Below are positions 26,949 through 35,672 of a DNA stretch of 64,000 nt, one piece after another (position 1 is the first letter of the stretch; each line of letters starts with the position of its first letter). The translations under genes and the position numbers were made by a program. Under the pieces are notes generated by a model. That model saw only the letters and a program-made list of their open reading frames with translations, was not told the DNA's origin and searched no databases. This DNA is from Martelella mediterranea DSM 17316. Lineage in GTDB: Bacteria; Pseudomonadota; Alphaproteobacteria; Rhizobiales; Rhizobiaceae. The stretch lies in assembly GCF_002043005.1 (NCBI RefSeq), contig NZ_CP020331.1, positions 1 through 64,000 on the forward strand, written 5' to 3'.

Positions 26949-28456
26949 ATGGTGGCGCCCAGGCTCCAGGGCACGAATTCATTGTCGCCATAACCGAGCG
27001 TTTCCGATTTCGTCCTGCCGCCTGAGGCCACTCTGAGAATCTCGTTGAAGATCTCCTCGCCCTTGGCGGCGAGCGAGACGCCTTCCAGCACATCGCCGCA
27101 ATTGACGTCCATATCGTCGTTCATCTGTTCGTAGATGAAGGAGTTGGAGGCGAGCTTGATCGACGGCGTCGGCTTGCAGCCGAAGGCGGAGCCCCGGCCG
27201 GTGGTAAAGCAGAGCACATTGGCGCCGCCGGCCACCTGGCCGGTCGCCGAAACCGGATCGTATCCGGGGGTATCCATGAACACCAGCCCGCGCTCGCGGA
27301 TCGGCTCGGCATATTCGAGAACAGCGCGAAGATTGGTGCTGCCGCCCTTGGCCGCGGCGCCGAGCGATTTCTCGAGGATCGTCGTCAGGCCGCCGAGCTT
27401 GTTTCCTGGCGAGGGATTGTTGTTCATTTCCATATCGTGGCGGGCTGTGTAGTCTTCCCACCAGCGGATCCGCTCAATCAGCTTTTCCCCGACCTCGCGG
27501 TTTTCCGCGCGCCGCGTCAGAAGGTGTTCCGCACCGTAAATTTCGGGCGTTTCCGACAGAACGGCCGTGCCGCCATGGGCAACCAGCATATCGACCGCCG
27601 CGCCCAGTGCCGGATTTGCGCTGATGCCGGAATAGCCATCCGAGCCGCCGCATTGCAGCGCCAGAACGAGTTCGGAAACCGGTTGGGTGGTCCGCCGCGC
27701 GGCATTGACGGTCGGCAGCATGTCGATGATCGCCTTGACGCCGGCATCGACGGTTTTGCGCGTGCCCCCGGTTTCCTGGATGGTCATGGTGCGGAAGGTC
27801 TCGCTCTCCGTGATATCGTAGGATTTCATCCAGCGCGGAATCTGGAACGCCTCGCAACCCAGTCCCACCATCAGCACGCCGCCGACATTCGGGTTGGTTG
27901 CAAAGCCCCATTGGGTGCGCTTGAGCACGTCGTAGGCCGGCCCCTTCACATCGATGCCACAGCCCGTGCCGTGGACGAGCGAGATCACGCCGTCGACATT
28001 GGGATACTCATCGAGCACGCCGGACCGGTTGATTTCATCGGCTATGAAACGGGCGACGCTCGCCGAGCAGTTCACCGAAGTCAGCGTCGCGATGTAATTG
28101 CGGGTTCCAACCCTGCCGTTGGCCCTCCGAAATCCCTCGAAGGTCGCGCGGGCGCTGTCATCGACAAAGCGTGTGGGATGCGTATTGGTGCCGAATTCAT
28201 AACTGCGCTCGAAGGAATGGAGGTAGACATTGTGCTCGTGAACCCAGGCGCCGGGGACGATATCCTCGCGTGCAAAGCCGATGGTCTGACCGTATTTCAC
28301 GATCGGCTCGTCCTTGCCGATCTTGCGTATGGCCATCTTGTGGCCGCGGGGAATATTGGCCAGCGCCGTAACGGCATGGGCCTCCTCTCCCTTCTTGAGC
28401 GGGTCCACGACCAGCAGGATATTGTCTGTGTCGGATAGTTTTATGAAACGTGTCAT
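26945..28456 (-). CDS. UxaA/GarD-family sugar-acid dehydratase, candidate L-fuconate dehydratase
   Basis: The 503-residue protein belongs to the altronate/galactarate dehydratase family: an N-terminal SAF domain (residues about 1-100) followed by the large dehydratase domain with RVGTRNYIATLTSVNCS, HGTGCGIDVKG, VGLGCEAFQIP, ALQCGGSDGYSGISANP and NNNPSPGNKLGG. In this setting it is the only candidate for dehydrating L-fuconate (or a related 6-deoxy sugar acid) to the 2-keto-3-deoxy acid, since no enolase-type fuconate dehydratase is present. A 13-of-14 operator copy lies 50 bases upstream. Altronate or galactarate are alternative substrates. Confidence 0.87.
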   Translation of the reverse strand: MTRFIKLSDTDNILLVVDPLKKGEEAHAVTALANIPRGHKMAIRKIGKDEPIVKYGQTIGFAREDIVPGAWVHEHNVYLHSFERSYEFGTNTHPTRFVDDSARATFEGFRRANGRVGTRNYIATLTSVNCSASVARFIADEINRSGVLDEYPNVDGVISLVHGTGCGIDVKGPAYDVLKRTQWGFATNPNVGGVLMVGLGCEAFQIPRWMKSYDITESETFRTMTIQETGGTRKTVDAGVKAIIDMLPTVNAARRTTQPVSELVLALQCGGSDGYSGISANPALGAAVDMLVAHGGTAVLSETPEIYGAEHLLTRRAENREVGEKLIERIRWWEDYTARHDMEMNNNPSPGNKLGGLTTILEKSLGAAAKGGSTNLRAVLEYAEPIRERGLVFMDTPGYDPVSATGQVAGGANVLCFTTGRGSAFGCKPTPSIKLASNSFIYEQMNDDMDVNCGDVLEGVSLAAKGEEIFNEILRVASGGRTKSETLGYGDNEFVPWSLGATM

Positions 28457-28505
28457 TTGCCAACTCTGAAAGACCGCGGATTCGTCATCCGGTAAAATCG
28501 AATTT

Positions 28506-28519
28506 GTATACTAATATAA
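28506..28519. promoter_or_regulatory. GntR-type operator copy (dehydratase promoter)
   Basis: GTATACTAATATAA matches the shared consensus TTAYAYTARTRTAA at 13 of 14 positions, 50 bases before the dehydratase start. Confidence 0.7.
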
Positions 28520-28736
28520 CAATGGCATCCTAAGCAAGTGCGAGCCTTGTCGCATCAGCAAATCACGCCGAGATACAACGGAGAGGAGCGGATGCGGAGT
28601 CCGCTGGCGCGGTGGGCGGAATGGCGCGCCGGAGCATTCTCCGCTGATGTGGAGGTTATCTATCTGTTTGTTTTTGCGCCTTTAGCGGAGGGGGGCGATT
28701 CAGCCTGACTGCACCGCCGAAAGCCTGCGTACCGGT

Positions 28737-29066
28737 TCAGGGGAGGTGAAAGACTTCTTCCAGGGACGCCCACCACTCGCCGGAGGCGCGGGTAGCAAGC
28801 GGCGCCTGCATCGGGCCGCACAGTTCCCACCATTTCTTCATGGCGGGCGATCCGGCCATTCGGGCCGCATCGGCGGCGAAGTCGTTGCCATGATATTCCC
28901 AGTAGGCGAACAGAAGGTTCTCGGGCTCGCGCAGGAAGATCGAATAGTTGCGGATATTGGCCTTGCCGAGCAAGTCGAGAATTTCCGGCCAGACGGCGGC
29001 GTGGACGCGCTTGTATTCCGCGATCGCCTCGGGTTTCACGCCGATGCAGTGAGCCATTCTTTGCAT
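28737..29066 (-). CDS. L-rhamnose/L-fucose mutarotase family protein
   Basis: This 109-residue protein of the L-rhamnose mutarotase family interconverts sugar anomers. The conserved start RMAHCIGVKPEAIAEYKRVHAAVWPEIL, NIRNYSIFLRE and WWASLEEVFHL are intact. It is encoded 26 bases after the GntR regulator in the same transcript. In the fucose pathway the mutarotase supplies the anomer used by the dehydrogenase. Confidence 0.92.
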   Translation of the reverse strand: MQRMAHCIGVKPEAIAEYKRVHAAVWPEILDLLGKANIRNYSIFLREPENLLFAYWEYHGNDFAADAARMAGSPAMKKWWELCGPMQAPLATRASGEWWASLEEVFHLP

Positions 29067-29092
29067 ACGGTCGCTCCTCTTCGCTGCAGGAA

Positions 29093-29767
29093 TCAGTCGG
29101 TAAGATCGCCCGCGACTTCCAGCGTATTGAGGAGCGATGTATTGAGGTGGCTCTCCATGGCGCGCGCCGCGCCCTCCGCATCGCTACGGGAGAGCGCCTC
29201 CAGAATGGCCTCGTGCTGCTCGATCGTCTGGGCGCCATAGCCCGGTCTCGGGATCGCCAGATAGCGGCCGCGGTCCATCTGGGCCTTGGAAATATCCACC
29301 GCGCGCCAGATCGACGGGAAACCGCTAATTTCGGCAATGGTGCGGTGAAAAACATCGTCGAGCTGGATAGCGTTGGCATATCGGCCGCGGGAAATCGCCA
29401 GCCGGTGGGCGGCGATATTGTCTTCCAGCAGTTCGGCGGTGGCGGGCGTGAAATTGGCTGCGGCGTGGCGCGCGCTTTCCATCTCGAGCGCGCGGCGGAT
29501 CACATAGGCCTCTTCCAGGTCCTTGCGACTGATCGGCGCGACATAGGTGCCGGTCTGGGCGAGGATCTTCACCATCCCTTCATCGCTGATGCGCTTCACG
29601 GCTTCGCGCACCGGTGTGCGCGATACGCCGAGTGCTTCGGCAATCGCGATCTCGTTGATCGGCTCGCCCGGCTTCAGCTTTCCGCCCACGATCATGGTGC
29701 GGATCATCTGATATATCTGGTCCCTCAAAGGCAGGGATCGGTTCAATGTCGAGGGATCGAATTCCAT
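29093..29767 (-). CDS. FCD-type GntR transcriptional regulator, candidate master regulator of the operator family
   Basis: The 224-residue protein has an N-terminal winged helix (GEPINEIAIAEALGVSRTPVREAVKRISDEGMV, residues about 33-66) and a C-terminal FCD ligand-binding domain with the metal-binding pattern DDVFHRTIAE and HEAILEAL...HLNTSL. It is encoded with the mutarotase and divergent from the sugar importer; its own promoter region holds the densest cluster of the TTAYAYTARTRTAA palindrome. It is therefore the best candidate to bind all copies, with a sugar acid or lactone as likely ligand. It may repress, since the sites overlap TATACT/TATATT-like -10 sequences. Confidence 0.93.
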   Translation of the reverse strand: MEFDPSTLNRSLPLRDQIYQMIRTMIVGGKLKPGEPINEIAIAEALGVSRTPVREAVKRISDEGMVKILAQTGTYVAPISRKDLEEAYVIRRALEMESARHAAANFTPATAELLEDNIAAHRLAISRGRYANAIQLDDVFHRTIAEISGFPSIWRAVDISKAQMDRGRYLAIPRPGYGAQTIEQHEAILEALSRSDAEGAARAMESHLNTSLLNTLEVAGDLTD

Positions 29768-30106
29768 AGGTTCGTTCCAGTTTGCGGCGCGCCTACGGCC
29801 ATTATTATATTAGCATGTCAAACGCTTACCGGCATGTCAAATATTATCTGGACTGTCGAACCCCGGTCTCGGCGCGGCCTCGGCTTTTCGGCAGAATGTC
29901 TTCCAAGGATGCTTGTCAGTCCTATTATATTAGTGTAATAGACTGCGGAAATAGCTTCTCGTAATTGCTTGACCGCCATCCCTTTAGGGCGAGACCGGGA
30001 TTCGGGTGAGAGAGATCGCGCTTGAATAAGCTATTATACTAACATAACGTGAGGGTGGGCATTGTTTGGAGGCGATGTCCCTTTCCAGAGGAGGAAGCAG
30101 GCCGAT
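29768..30106. promoter_or_regulatory. GntR / sugar-importer divergent control region with three operator-like sites
   Basis: The 339-bp gap contains TTATATTAGTGTAA (29925-29938, perfect), TTATACTAACATAA (30034-30047, one mismatch, 59 bases before the ATPase start) and TTATATTAGCATGT (29807-29820, 11 of 14, 39 bases before the GntR start). The last overlaps the first copy of a direct repeat GCATGTCAAA at 29815-29824, repeated at 29834-29843, 19 bases apart. This looks like autoregulation plus control of the importer. Confidence 0.7.
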
Positions 30107-31606
30107 ATGACCGAAGCTCATTTCGCGCTGGACATGAGGGGCATCACCAAGACGTTTCCTGGCGTCAAGGCGCTCTCCAATGTCAATTTCAGGGTCAAAT
30201 TCGGTACTGTGCACGCGGTCGTCGGCGAGAACGGCGCGGGCAAGTCCACGCTGATGAAGGTCCTGAACGGATCCTACGCGCCCACCAGCGGCACGATCCG
30301 CGTCGCCGACAAGGAGGTGCGGATGCGCCGTCCGGCCGATGCGCAGGCGCTCGGTATCCGCATGGTCCATCAGGAAATCAATCTGGTGCCGGATCTCAGC
30401 GTGGCGGAAAACGTGTTTCTTGGGCGCATGCCCGGGCGCTGGGGCTATCTGCGCCGCAGCGAACTGGTCTCCCGCACACAGGCGATCCTGGCCGAACTTG
30501 GCGCCATCGTGAACCCGCGCGACCGCCTGGGCGATCTGTCGATCAGCCAGCAGCAGCTTGTCGAAATCGCCAAGGCCTATGCCGCCAACCCGCGCATCAT
30601 CGTTCTGGACGAACCGACGTCCAGTCTGAGCGAACACGAAACGGCGGCGCTGTTCAGGATCCTGCGAAAGATGCGCGATGACGGCATCGCGATCGTCTAT
30701 ATCAGCCACCGCGTCAAGGAAGTCCTGCAGATCGCCGACGAGGTGACTGTTCTGCGCGACGGCGCCATGATCGAGACGCGACCGATCTCTGGTATCACCG
30801 CCAGCGAAATGATCCGCCTGATGGTCGGACGAGAAGTCGGCAATGTGTTTCCGAAAAGCCCGGCGACCATCGGCGCTCCGGTTCTCCGCGTCGAAAATAT
30901 CGGCGACGGCACCCATTTCCACGATGTCAGCTTCGAGGTGCGGGCCGGTGAAATTCTTGGTCTAACGGGGCTTGTCGGTGCCGGGCGGACCGAGCTGGCT
31001 CAAGCGATCTTCGGTCTCTCTCGCCTTGTCGAGGGCACGGTGACGCTGAACGGCCGGCCGCTTTCGATCGAGACGCCGGCCGATGCGGTGCGCGCCGGCA
31101 TTGCCTATGTGCCGGAAGACCGCAAGGGCGACGGCATCATTCCCGAAATGTGCATTCGGGAAAACATCAGCCTTCCGGTGTTGAGGAAGCTCAGCCGGAT
31201 CGGGCGCATCAGCCGCAGCGCGGACCGCGCGCTGGCCAGCGAGTATGTGAGGCAGTTCGCCATCTCACCACCTGACGGGGAACGGCGCATCAACCTGCTT
31301 TCCGGCGGCAATCAGCAAAAGGCGGTTATCGCGAAATGGCTGGCGGCAAAGCCCAGCGTGCTGATTCTGGACGAGCCGACGCGCGGCGTCGATGTCGGCG
31401 CCAAGGCGGAAATTCATAACATCATCGGCAGGCTTGTCGGAGAGGGCATGGCGGTAGTGATGATCTCCTCCGAACTCCCTGAAGTCATGGGCGTGTGCGA
31501 CCGCGTCGTGGTCATGCGGGGCGGGCGCGCATCGGCGCCGCTCCTCAGAGAAGAGCTGAGCGAGGAACGGATCATGACACTGGCGACGGACGAGGAGGCG
31601 GCATGA
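30107..31606 (+). CDS. RbsA-type sugar ABC ATPase (two nucleotide-binding domains)
   Basis: The 499-residue ATPase has two ABC domains. The first has Walker A GENGAGKST near residue 40 and Walker B RIIVLDEPTSSLS. The second has a degenerate Walker A GLVGAGRTE near residue 295, signature LSGGNQQKAVIAKWL and Walker B VLILDEPTRGVDVG. This layout belongs to ribose/xylose/fucose-type (CUT2) importers. The ATG at 30107 follows a GAGGAGGAAG ribosome binding site; an operator copy lies in the promoter. Confidence 0.95.
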   Translation: MTEAHFALDMRGITKTFPGVKALSNVNFRVKFGTVHAVVGENGAGKSTLMKVLNGSYAPTSGTIRVADKEVRMRRPADAQALGIRMVHQEINLVPDLSVAENVFLGRMPGRWGYLRRSELVSRTQAILAELGAIVNPRDRLGDLSISQQQLVEIAKAYAANPRIIVLDEPTSSLSEHETAALFRILRKMRDDGIAIVYISHRVKEVLQIADEVTVLRDGAMIETRPISGITASEMIRLMVGREVGNVFPKSPATIGAPVLRVENIGDGTHFHDVSFEVRAGEILGLTGLVGAGRTELAQAIFGLSRLVEGTVTLNGRPLSIETPADAVRAGIAYVPEDRKGDGIIPEMCIRENISLPVLRKLSRIGRISRSADRALASEYVRQFAISPPDGERRINLLSGGNQQKAVIAKWLAAKPSVLILDEPTRGVDVGAKAEIHNIIGRLVGEGMAVVMISSELPEVMGVCDRVVVMRGGRASAPLLREELSEERIMTLATDEEAA

Positions 31607-32595
31607 GCGATCTGACCGCCGGCAGCATGAAAAAGACAGAACGATTTACACGCGCCCACTGGCTTGTCGAGATTGCCTCGCGTGCCGGGCTGCTGTTCGC
31701 AATTCTGGCAGTGATCCTCTACGGCTCGTTCGCTAGCCCCGCATTCTTTTCCACGGGCAACTTCGTCAATGTCCTGACATCGATGTCGATCGTCGGCATT
31801 GTCGTGGTCGGCATGACATTTGTGCTCGTCGTCGGTGGGCTTGCCGATCTTTCGGTACCGGCGACGATTGCCTGCGGGGCGATTCTTTCGCTCGGGCTGC
31901 AGCCAATGATCGGGCCGGTTCCGGCCTTCGTCGTGGCGATCGCGCTTGCGGGCGTCATCGGCTCTCTCAACGGAGCGTTGGTCGGCTATGCCGGCATCAA
32001 TCCCATCATAGCGACGCTCGGGGTCGGCACAGTGGGTCTTGGCATCGTCCAGGCGGCGGTTGGCGGCGTCATCGTCTATGGGACCAATCCGGCTTCAGCC
32101 GAACTGGTGAAGGGTCGCTTGTTCGGCATACCGGTCGTGGTCATCATCTTCGCCGTCATTGCCGTGATTGGCCATCTCATCCTGTCCCGTTCCTATTGGG
32201 GGCGCTGGACCACAGCAACCGGCGGGAATTACTCGGCCGCCAGGGCAAGCGCGGTTCCCGTGCGCGCGGTCAAGGCCGGAGCCTTCGTCATCACCGGCAT
32301 CGCTGCAGGCATCAGCGGAGGACTTCTCGGCTTGACGCTGCAAAGCGCGCGGCCTCTGGTGGGCACTGGCTATGAGTTCAGCGCGATCACGGCCGTCGTG
32401 GTCGGCGGGGTTTCGATCATGGGCGGATTCGGTTCGGTTCCGCGCGCGATTGCCGGCCTCGTCTTCGTGCAATTGCTGACCAATGTCATGGTGCTCGAGG
32501 GCGTGCGCACGCCGGTTCAGGGCTTTGTTCTCGGCATTCTGATCGCAGGCGCCGTCGGCATGGATGCCGCCCTGCGCAGAAGAGGAGGCGTCTGA
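31603..32595 (+). CDS. CUT2-family sugar ABC permease 1
   Basis: The 330-residue, highly hydrophobic protein carries the RbsC-like signature VGMTFVLVVGGLADLSVPATIACGAIL and the conserved GVSIMGGFGSVPRAIAGLVFVQLLTN near the C-terminus. The ATG at 31603 overlaps the RbsA-type stop by four bases. With the following permease it forms the heterodimeric pore. Confidence 0.94.
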   Translation: MSDLTAGSMKKTERFTRAHWLVEIASRAGLLFAILAVILYGSFASPAFFSTGNFVNVLTSMSIVGIVVVGMTFVLVVGGLADLSVPATIACGAILSLGLQPMIGPVPAFVVAIALAGVIGSLNGALVGYAGINPIIATLGVGTVGLGIVQAAVGGVIVYGTNPASAELVKGRLFGIPVVVIIFAVIAVIGHLILSRSYWGRWTTATGGNYSAARASAVPVRAVKAGAFVITGIAAGISGGLLGLTLQSARPLVGTGYEFSAITAVVVGGVSIMGGFGSVPRAIAGLVFVQLLTNVMVLEGVRTPVQGFVLGILIAGAVGMDAALRRRGGV

Positions 32596-33578
32596 TGCGC
32601 ATGCTCGCACTGGCCCTTCAATACCGGGTCGCAATCATTCTCGGCCTGACGCTTCTGGTGTCCGCGCTGGTCGTTCCGGGGTTTCTCAACCTAACGACGC
32701 TCAGCCTCGGCTTCGACCGCGCCGCGACCATCGGTCTGATCGCGATCGGGCTGACGGTGCTGCTGATCGCCGGCCAGATCGACCTTTCGGCCGGGTCCGT
32801 GTTCGCCTTGTCCGGCATCGTCTCGGTCATGCTGCAGCCGCAACTGGGCATTCTGCCCGCCGCAGTGGTGGGGATCGTGGTCGGCATGCTCTGCGGCGCG
32901 ATCAATGGGCTCCTGGTGGTCGGGCTGAAGGTCAACGCACTGGTTCTGACGCTGGCGACGATGCTGATCTTCCGCTCTGTCGCCCACTGGCTCACCGACA
33001 GCCAGCCGGTCAGCGGCATCGACATCATGTTCTCGCTGAAGATGTCGCAGCTCTATTTCGACATCTTCACCATCCGCAGCGCATTGTTCCTGCTCGCCAT
33101 TCTGGTGCTCCATTTCTGGCTGACCCGCACCATTCCCGGGCGCAACGTCTTTGCGGTCGGCTCCAATGCGGTGGCGGCGAAGGAGAGCGGCATCGCTTCC
33201 GGACGCATCATCTTCATGAGTTTCGTCTTCGCCGGCGCCATGGCCGGGGTCGCGGGCGTGCTGCAGAGCCTGGTGACCAATACCGGCTCTCCGGTGTTCG
33301 GGTCGGAACTCATTGTCGTGGTGATCGCGGCGGTCGTCGTTGGCGGCACGAGGCTCGAGGGCGGCAAGGGGTCGGCGCTCGGCACGCTTGGCGGGGTGCT
33401 GACCATCGGCGCGCTGACGATCGCAATGGAATTCCAGTCGGTGCCCGCCTACATCCAGCAGGTCGTTTCAGGTTGCATCCTGATCCTGCTGGTCGTGCTG
33501 GACCGTACCGTGAGCATAAGGCGCCCCGCTGCGCCGGTTATCGAAGGCAAGTTTATCACTGAAGGAGGAAACGCATGA
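32595..33578 (+). CDS. CUT2-family sugar ABC permease 2
   Basis: The second 327-residue permease has the motif IGLTVLLIAGQIDLSAGSVFALSGIVSV and VVVGGTRLEGGKGSALGTLGGVL. Its start shares a base with the preceding stop (TGATG), and its own stop overlaps the binding-protein start. Confidence 0.94.
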   Translation: MRMLALALQYRVAIILGLTLLVSALVVPGFLNLTTLSLGFDRAATIGLIAIGLTVLLIAGQIDLSAGSVFALSGIVSVMLQPQLGILPAAVVGIVVGMLCGAINGLLVVGLKVNALVLTLATMLIFRSVAHWLTDSQPVSGIDIMFSLKMSQLYFDIFTIRSALFLLAILVLHFWLTRTIPGRNVFAVGSNAVAAKESGIASGRIIFMSFVFAGAMAGVAGVLQSLVTNTGSPVFGSELIVVVIAAVVVGGTRLEGGKGSALGTLGGVLTIGALTIAMEFQSVPAYIQQVVSGCILILLVVLDRTVSIRRPAAPVIEGKFITEGGNA

Positions 33579-34510
33579 CTGGGAAGAAAACGATTTTGGG
33601 TTTGGCCGTTGCGGGCATGATGGCCTCGGCCGGCTTCGCGCACGCCAAGACCGTCTGTTATGTAAACGCTGCGGATTCGCACGCTTATGCAACGCCGGCA
33701 AACGAGGCGCTGCTCGCAAGCGCCAAGGAACAGGGGTTGGAAATCCTGAGCCTGAGCCAGGACTTTGACGTCCAGAAGGGCACGGAGCAGCTGAACACCT
33801 GCGTGGCCCGCGGCGTCGATGCCATCATTCTGTGGCCGCTCGATCCGCAGGCCTATATTCCGGGACTCGCCCGCGCGCAGCAGGCCAAGATCCCGGCAAT
33901 CATCATCAATTCGCCGATGAGCGACGATGCAAAGCCGTTCCTCAAGTCCTTCACCGGTCCCGACGTTTACGAGGAAGGTGAAATGGCTGCCGATGCGCTC
34001 AACGAGGCGCTGGGCGGAGAGGGCTCCGTCGTCGTGATCGCCGGCCAGGCCGGCAACGGCACGACGATTGGTCGCGTCGGCGGCTTCACGGATCGCCTTG
34101 CGGAGATCGGCTCCAATATCGAGGTTCTCGATACTGTGAATGCCGACTTCGACCAGCAGAAGGCGCTGGTGATGAGCCGCGACCTGATCACCCGTTTCGG
34201 CGACAAGATCCAGGGCGTCTATGCCAATGACGACACCATGGCCCGCGGCTTCATCGATGCATGGAAGGAAGCGAAGCCTTCTGAGGACATGCCACCGATC
34301 GTCGGCATCAACGGCCAGAAGGATGCCTTCGAATCGATCCGCAGCGGCGACATGTACGCAACGATCGTCCAGTCGCCGGCCGAAGATGGCCGTCTGGCGG
34401 CCGAGACCGTCGGCAAGATCCTCAATGGCGAGGATGTCGCGGATCGCCTGCCCATTCCGCTGACCGTGGTCACGATCGACAATGTCGAATCCGTCGAACC
34501 GGCGTTCTGA
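33575..34510 (+). CDS. Sugar ABC importer periplasmic binding protein
   Basis: This 311-residue RbsB-like protein has a signal peptide (residues about 1-24, ending GFAHA-KT) and the periplasmic-binding-protein fold: QDFDVQKGTEQLNTCVARGVDAIILWPLDPQAYIPGLARAQQAKIPAIIINSP, and GVYANDDTMARGFIDAWKEA. Given the neighbours, L-fucose or another 6-deoxyhexose or related aldose is the likely ligand. It ends the importer operon at a strong hairpin. Confidence 0.93.
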   Translation: MTGKKTILGLAVAGMMASAGFAHAKTVCYVNAADSHAYATPANEALLASAKEQGLEILSLSQDFDVQKGTEQLNTCVARGVDAIILWPLDPQAYIPGLARAQQAKIPAIIINSPMSDDAKPFLKSFTGPDVYEEGEMAADALNEALGGEGSVVVIAGQAGNGTTIGRVGGFTDRLAEIGSNIEVLDTVNADFDQQKALVMSRDLITRFGDKIQGVYANDDTMARGFIDAWKEAKPSEDMPPIVGINGQKDAFESIRSGDMYATIVQSPAEDGRLAAETVGKILNGEDVADRLPIPLTVVTIDNVESVEPAF

Positions 34511-34518
34511 TAATGACC

Positions 34519-34544
34519 GCCGGCCCGGTGCATGCCGGGCCGGC
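34519..34544 (+). terminator. Strong hairpin after the sugar-importer operon
   Basis: GCCGGCCCGG and CCGGGCCGGC form a perfect 10-bp stem with the loop TGCATG, followed by TTCCCCTT. It probably stops or attenuates most transcription before the monooxygenase gene, with read-through possible. Confidence 0.6.
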
Positions 34545-34619
34545 TTCCCCTTGATGGGGCGGCGCCCATGCGATTGGGAGGCCTGACGATCGATTGCGCA
34601 ACTCCGCAGGAGGGCAAGG

Positions 34620-35672
34620 ATGAAATTCAGCCTTATCTTCTTTTCCAATTCCTACCCGGATGATGCCGGCGGAGCCTATGGCGCAATCTCCGAATTCGCG
34701 CGATTTGGCGACGATCACGGCTTCGAGGCGGTTTGGGTTCCCGAACGACATTTCCACAGCATGGGCGGAATCTACCCCGACCCGGCCGTGATGGCGGCCT
34801 ATCTTGCCGCGATCACGAAAAAAATTCGGCTCAGGGCCGGCAGCATCGTCGTGCCTCTGCATCATCCGGCCAGCATCGTTGAATCTTGGTCGATGGTCGA
34901 CAACATGTCACATGGGCGGGTCGATCTCGCGCTTGCCAGTGGCTGGAACGTCAATGACTTCGTGCTTGCCCCGGAGGCCTATGGCGATCTTCGCGGCATA
35001 TGGCTCGCGCGTGTCGCGGAAATCCGCGCCCTGTGGGCCGGCCGGCCGCAGACCTATCGCAACGGCGCTGGCAAGGATATTCAGATCACCACCCATCCGC
35101 GACCGGTGCAGCCTGAGCCCGATCTCTGGCTGACGGCGACGAAGCAGCCCGAAACCTTTCGCACGGCCGGCGAAATGGGCATGAATGTGCTGACCATGCT
35201 CGCCGGGATTTCGCTGGAGCAATTGGCGGAAAAAACCAGACTTTACAGGGCAGGGCGGGCCTCGGCCGGCCTCGATCCGGACGGCGGCACAGTATCGCTG
35301 ATGCTGCATACCTATGTGCATGAAGACCCCGAAAGCGTCCATAACGCCGTGCGCGCGCCGTTCCTGCAATACATCCGGACCAGCCTGCTCAGCCATCTCC
35401 AGGGCGGCGCGGTTGATGCCGGCCGCAGCCTATCCGATGAAGAGATCGATGAGATGGCGGAATACTCGTTCGAGCGCTATTTCGAAACGGCGGCATTGTT
35501 CGGCACGGTCGATCAGACGCGGCGGTTCGCGCTGGAAGCGGAGCGGGCCGGCGTCGACGAGATCGCCTGTCTTCTGGATTACGGCCCCTCGTTGAGCGAC
35601 ATCCGCGCCAACCTTCCCTATCTCGCCGAACTCAAGAAGAGCTTTGAAACAGCCGATGCCGGATATCAGTAA
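34620..35672 (+). CDS. LLM-class FMN-dependent monooxygenase, MupA/Atu3671-like
   Basis: The 350-residue protein is a bacterial-luciferase-like flavin monooxygenase. Features typical of the MupA/Atu3671 subgroup of biosynthetic clusters are DDAGGAYGAISEFARFGDDHGFEAVWVPERHFH, GSIVVPLHHPASIVESWSMVDNMSHGRVDLALASGW and FVLAPEAYG. Such enzymes act on carrier-bound polyketide or peptide intermediates. It overlaps the following KS gene, so it is part of the assembly line although it lies on the sugar-importer strand. The start has GGAGGGCAAGG upstream. The oxidation it performs is unknown. Confidence 0.9.
   Translation: MKFSLIFFSNSYPDDAGGAYGAISEFARFGDDHGFEAVWVPERHFHSMGGIYPDPAVMAAYLAAITKKIRLRAGSIVVPLHHPASIVESWSMVDNMSHGRVDLALASGWNVNDFVLAPEAYGDLRGIWLARVAEIRALWAGRPQTYRNGAGKDIQITTHPRPVQPEPDLWLTATKQPETFRTAGEMGMNVLTMLAGISLEQLAEKTRLYRAGRASAGLDPDGGTVSLMLHTYVHEDPESVHNAVRAPFLQYIRTSLLSHLQGGAVDAGRSLSDEEIDEMAEYSFERYFETAALFGTVDQTRRFALEAERAGVDEIACLLDYGPSLSDIRANLPYLAELKKSFETADAGYQ

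Noticed and set aside
27437..28438. Open 333-codon frame antisense to the UxaA-type dehydratase
   Set aside because: It is fully covered by a conserved gene on the other strand, with no ribosome binding site or family resemblance.
35644..35655. TTG start for the KS0 gene at 35644
   Set aside because: The purine-rich GAAGAG is only two bases away, which is too close; the ATG at 35656 is preferred, although its own spacing is long.
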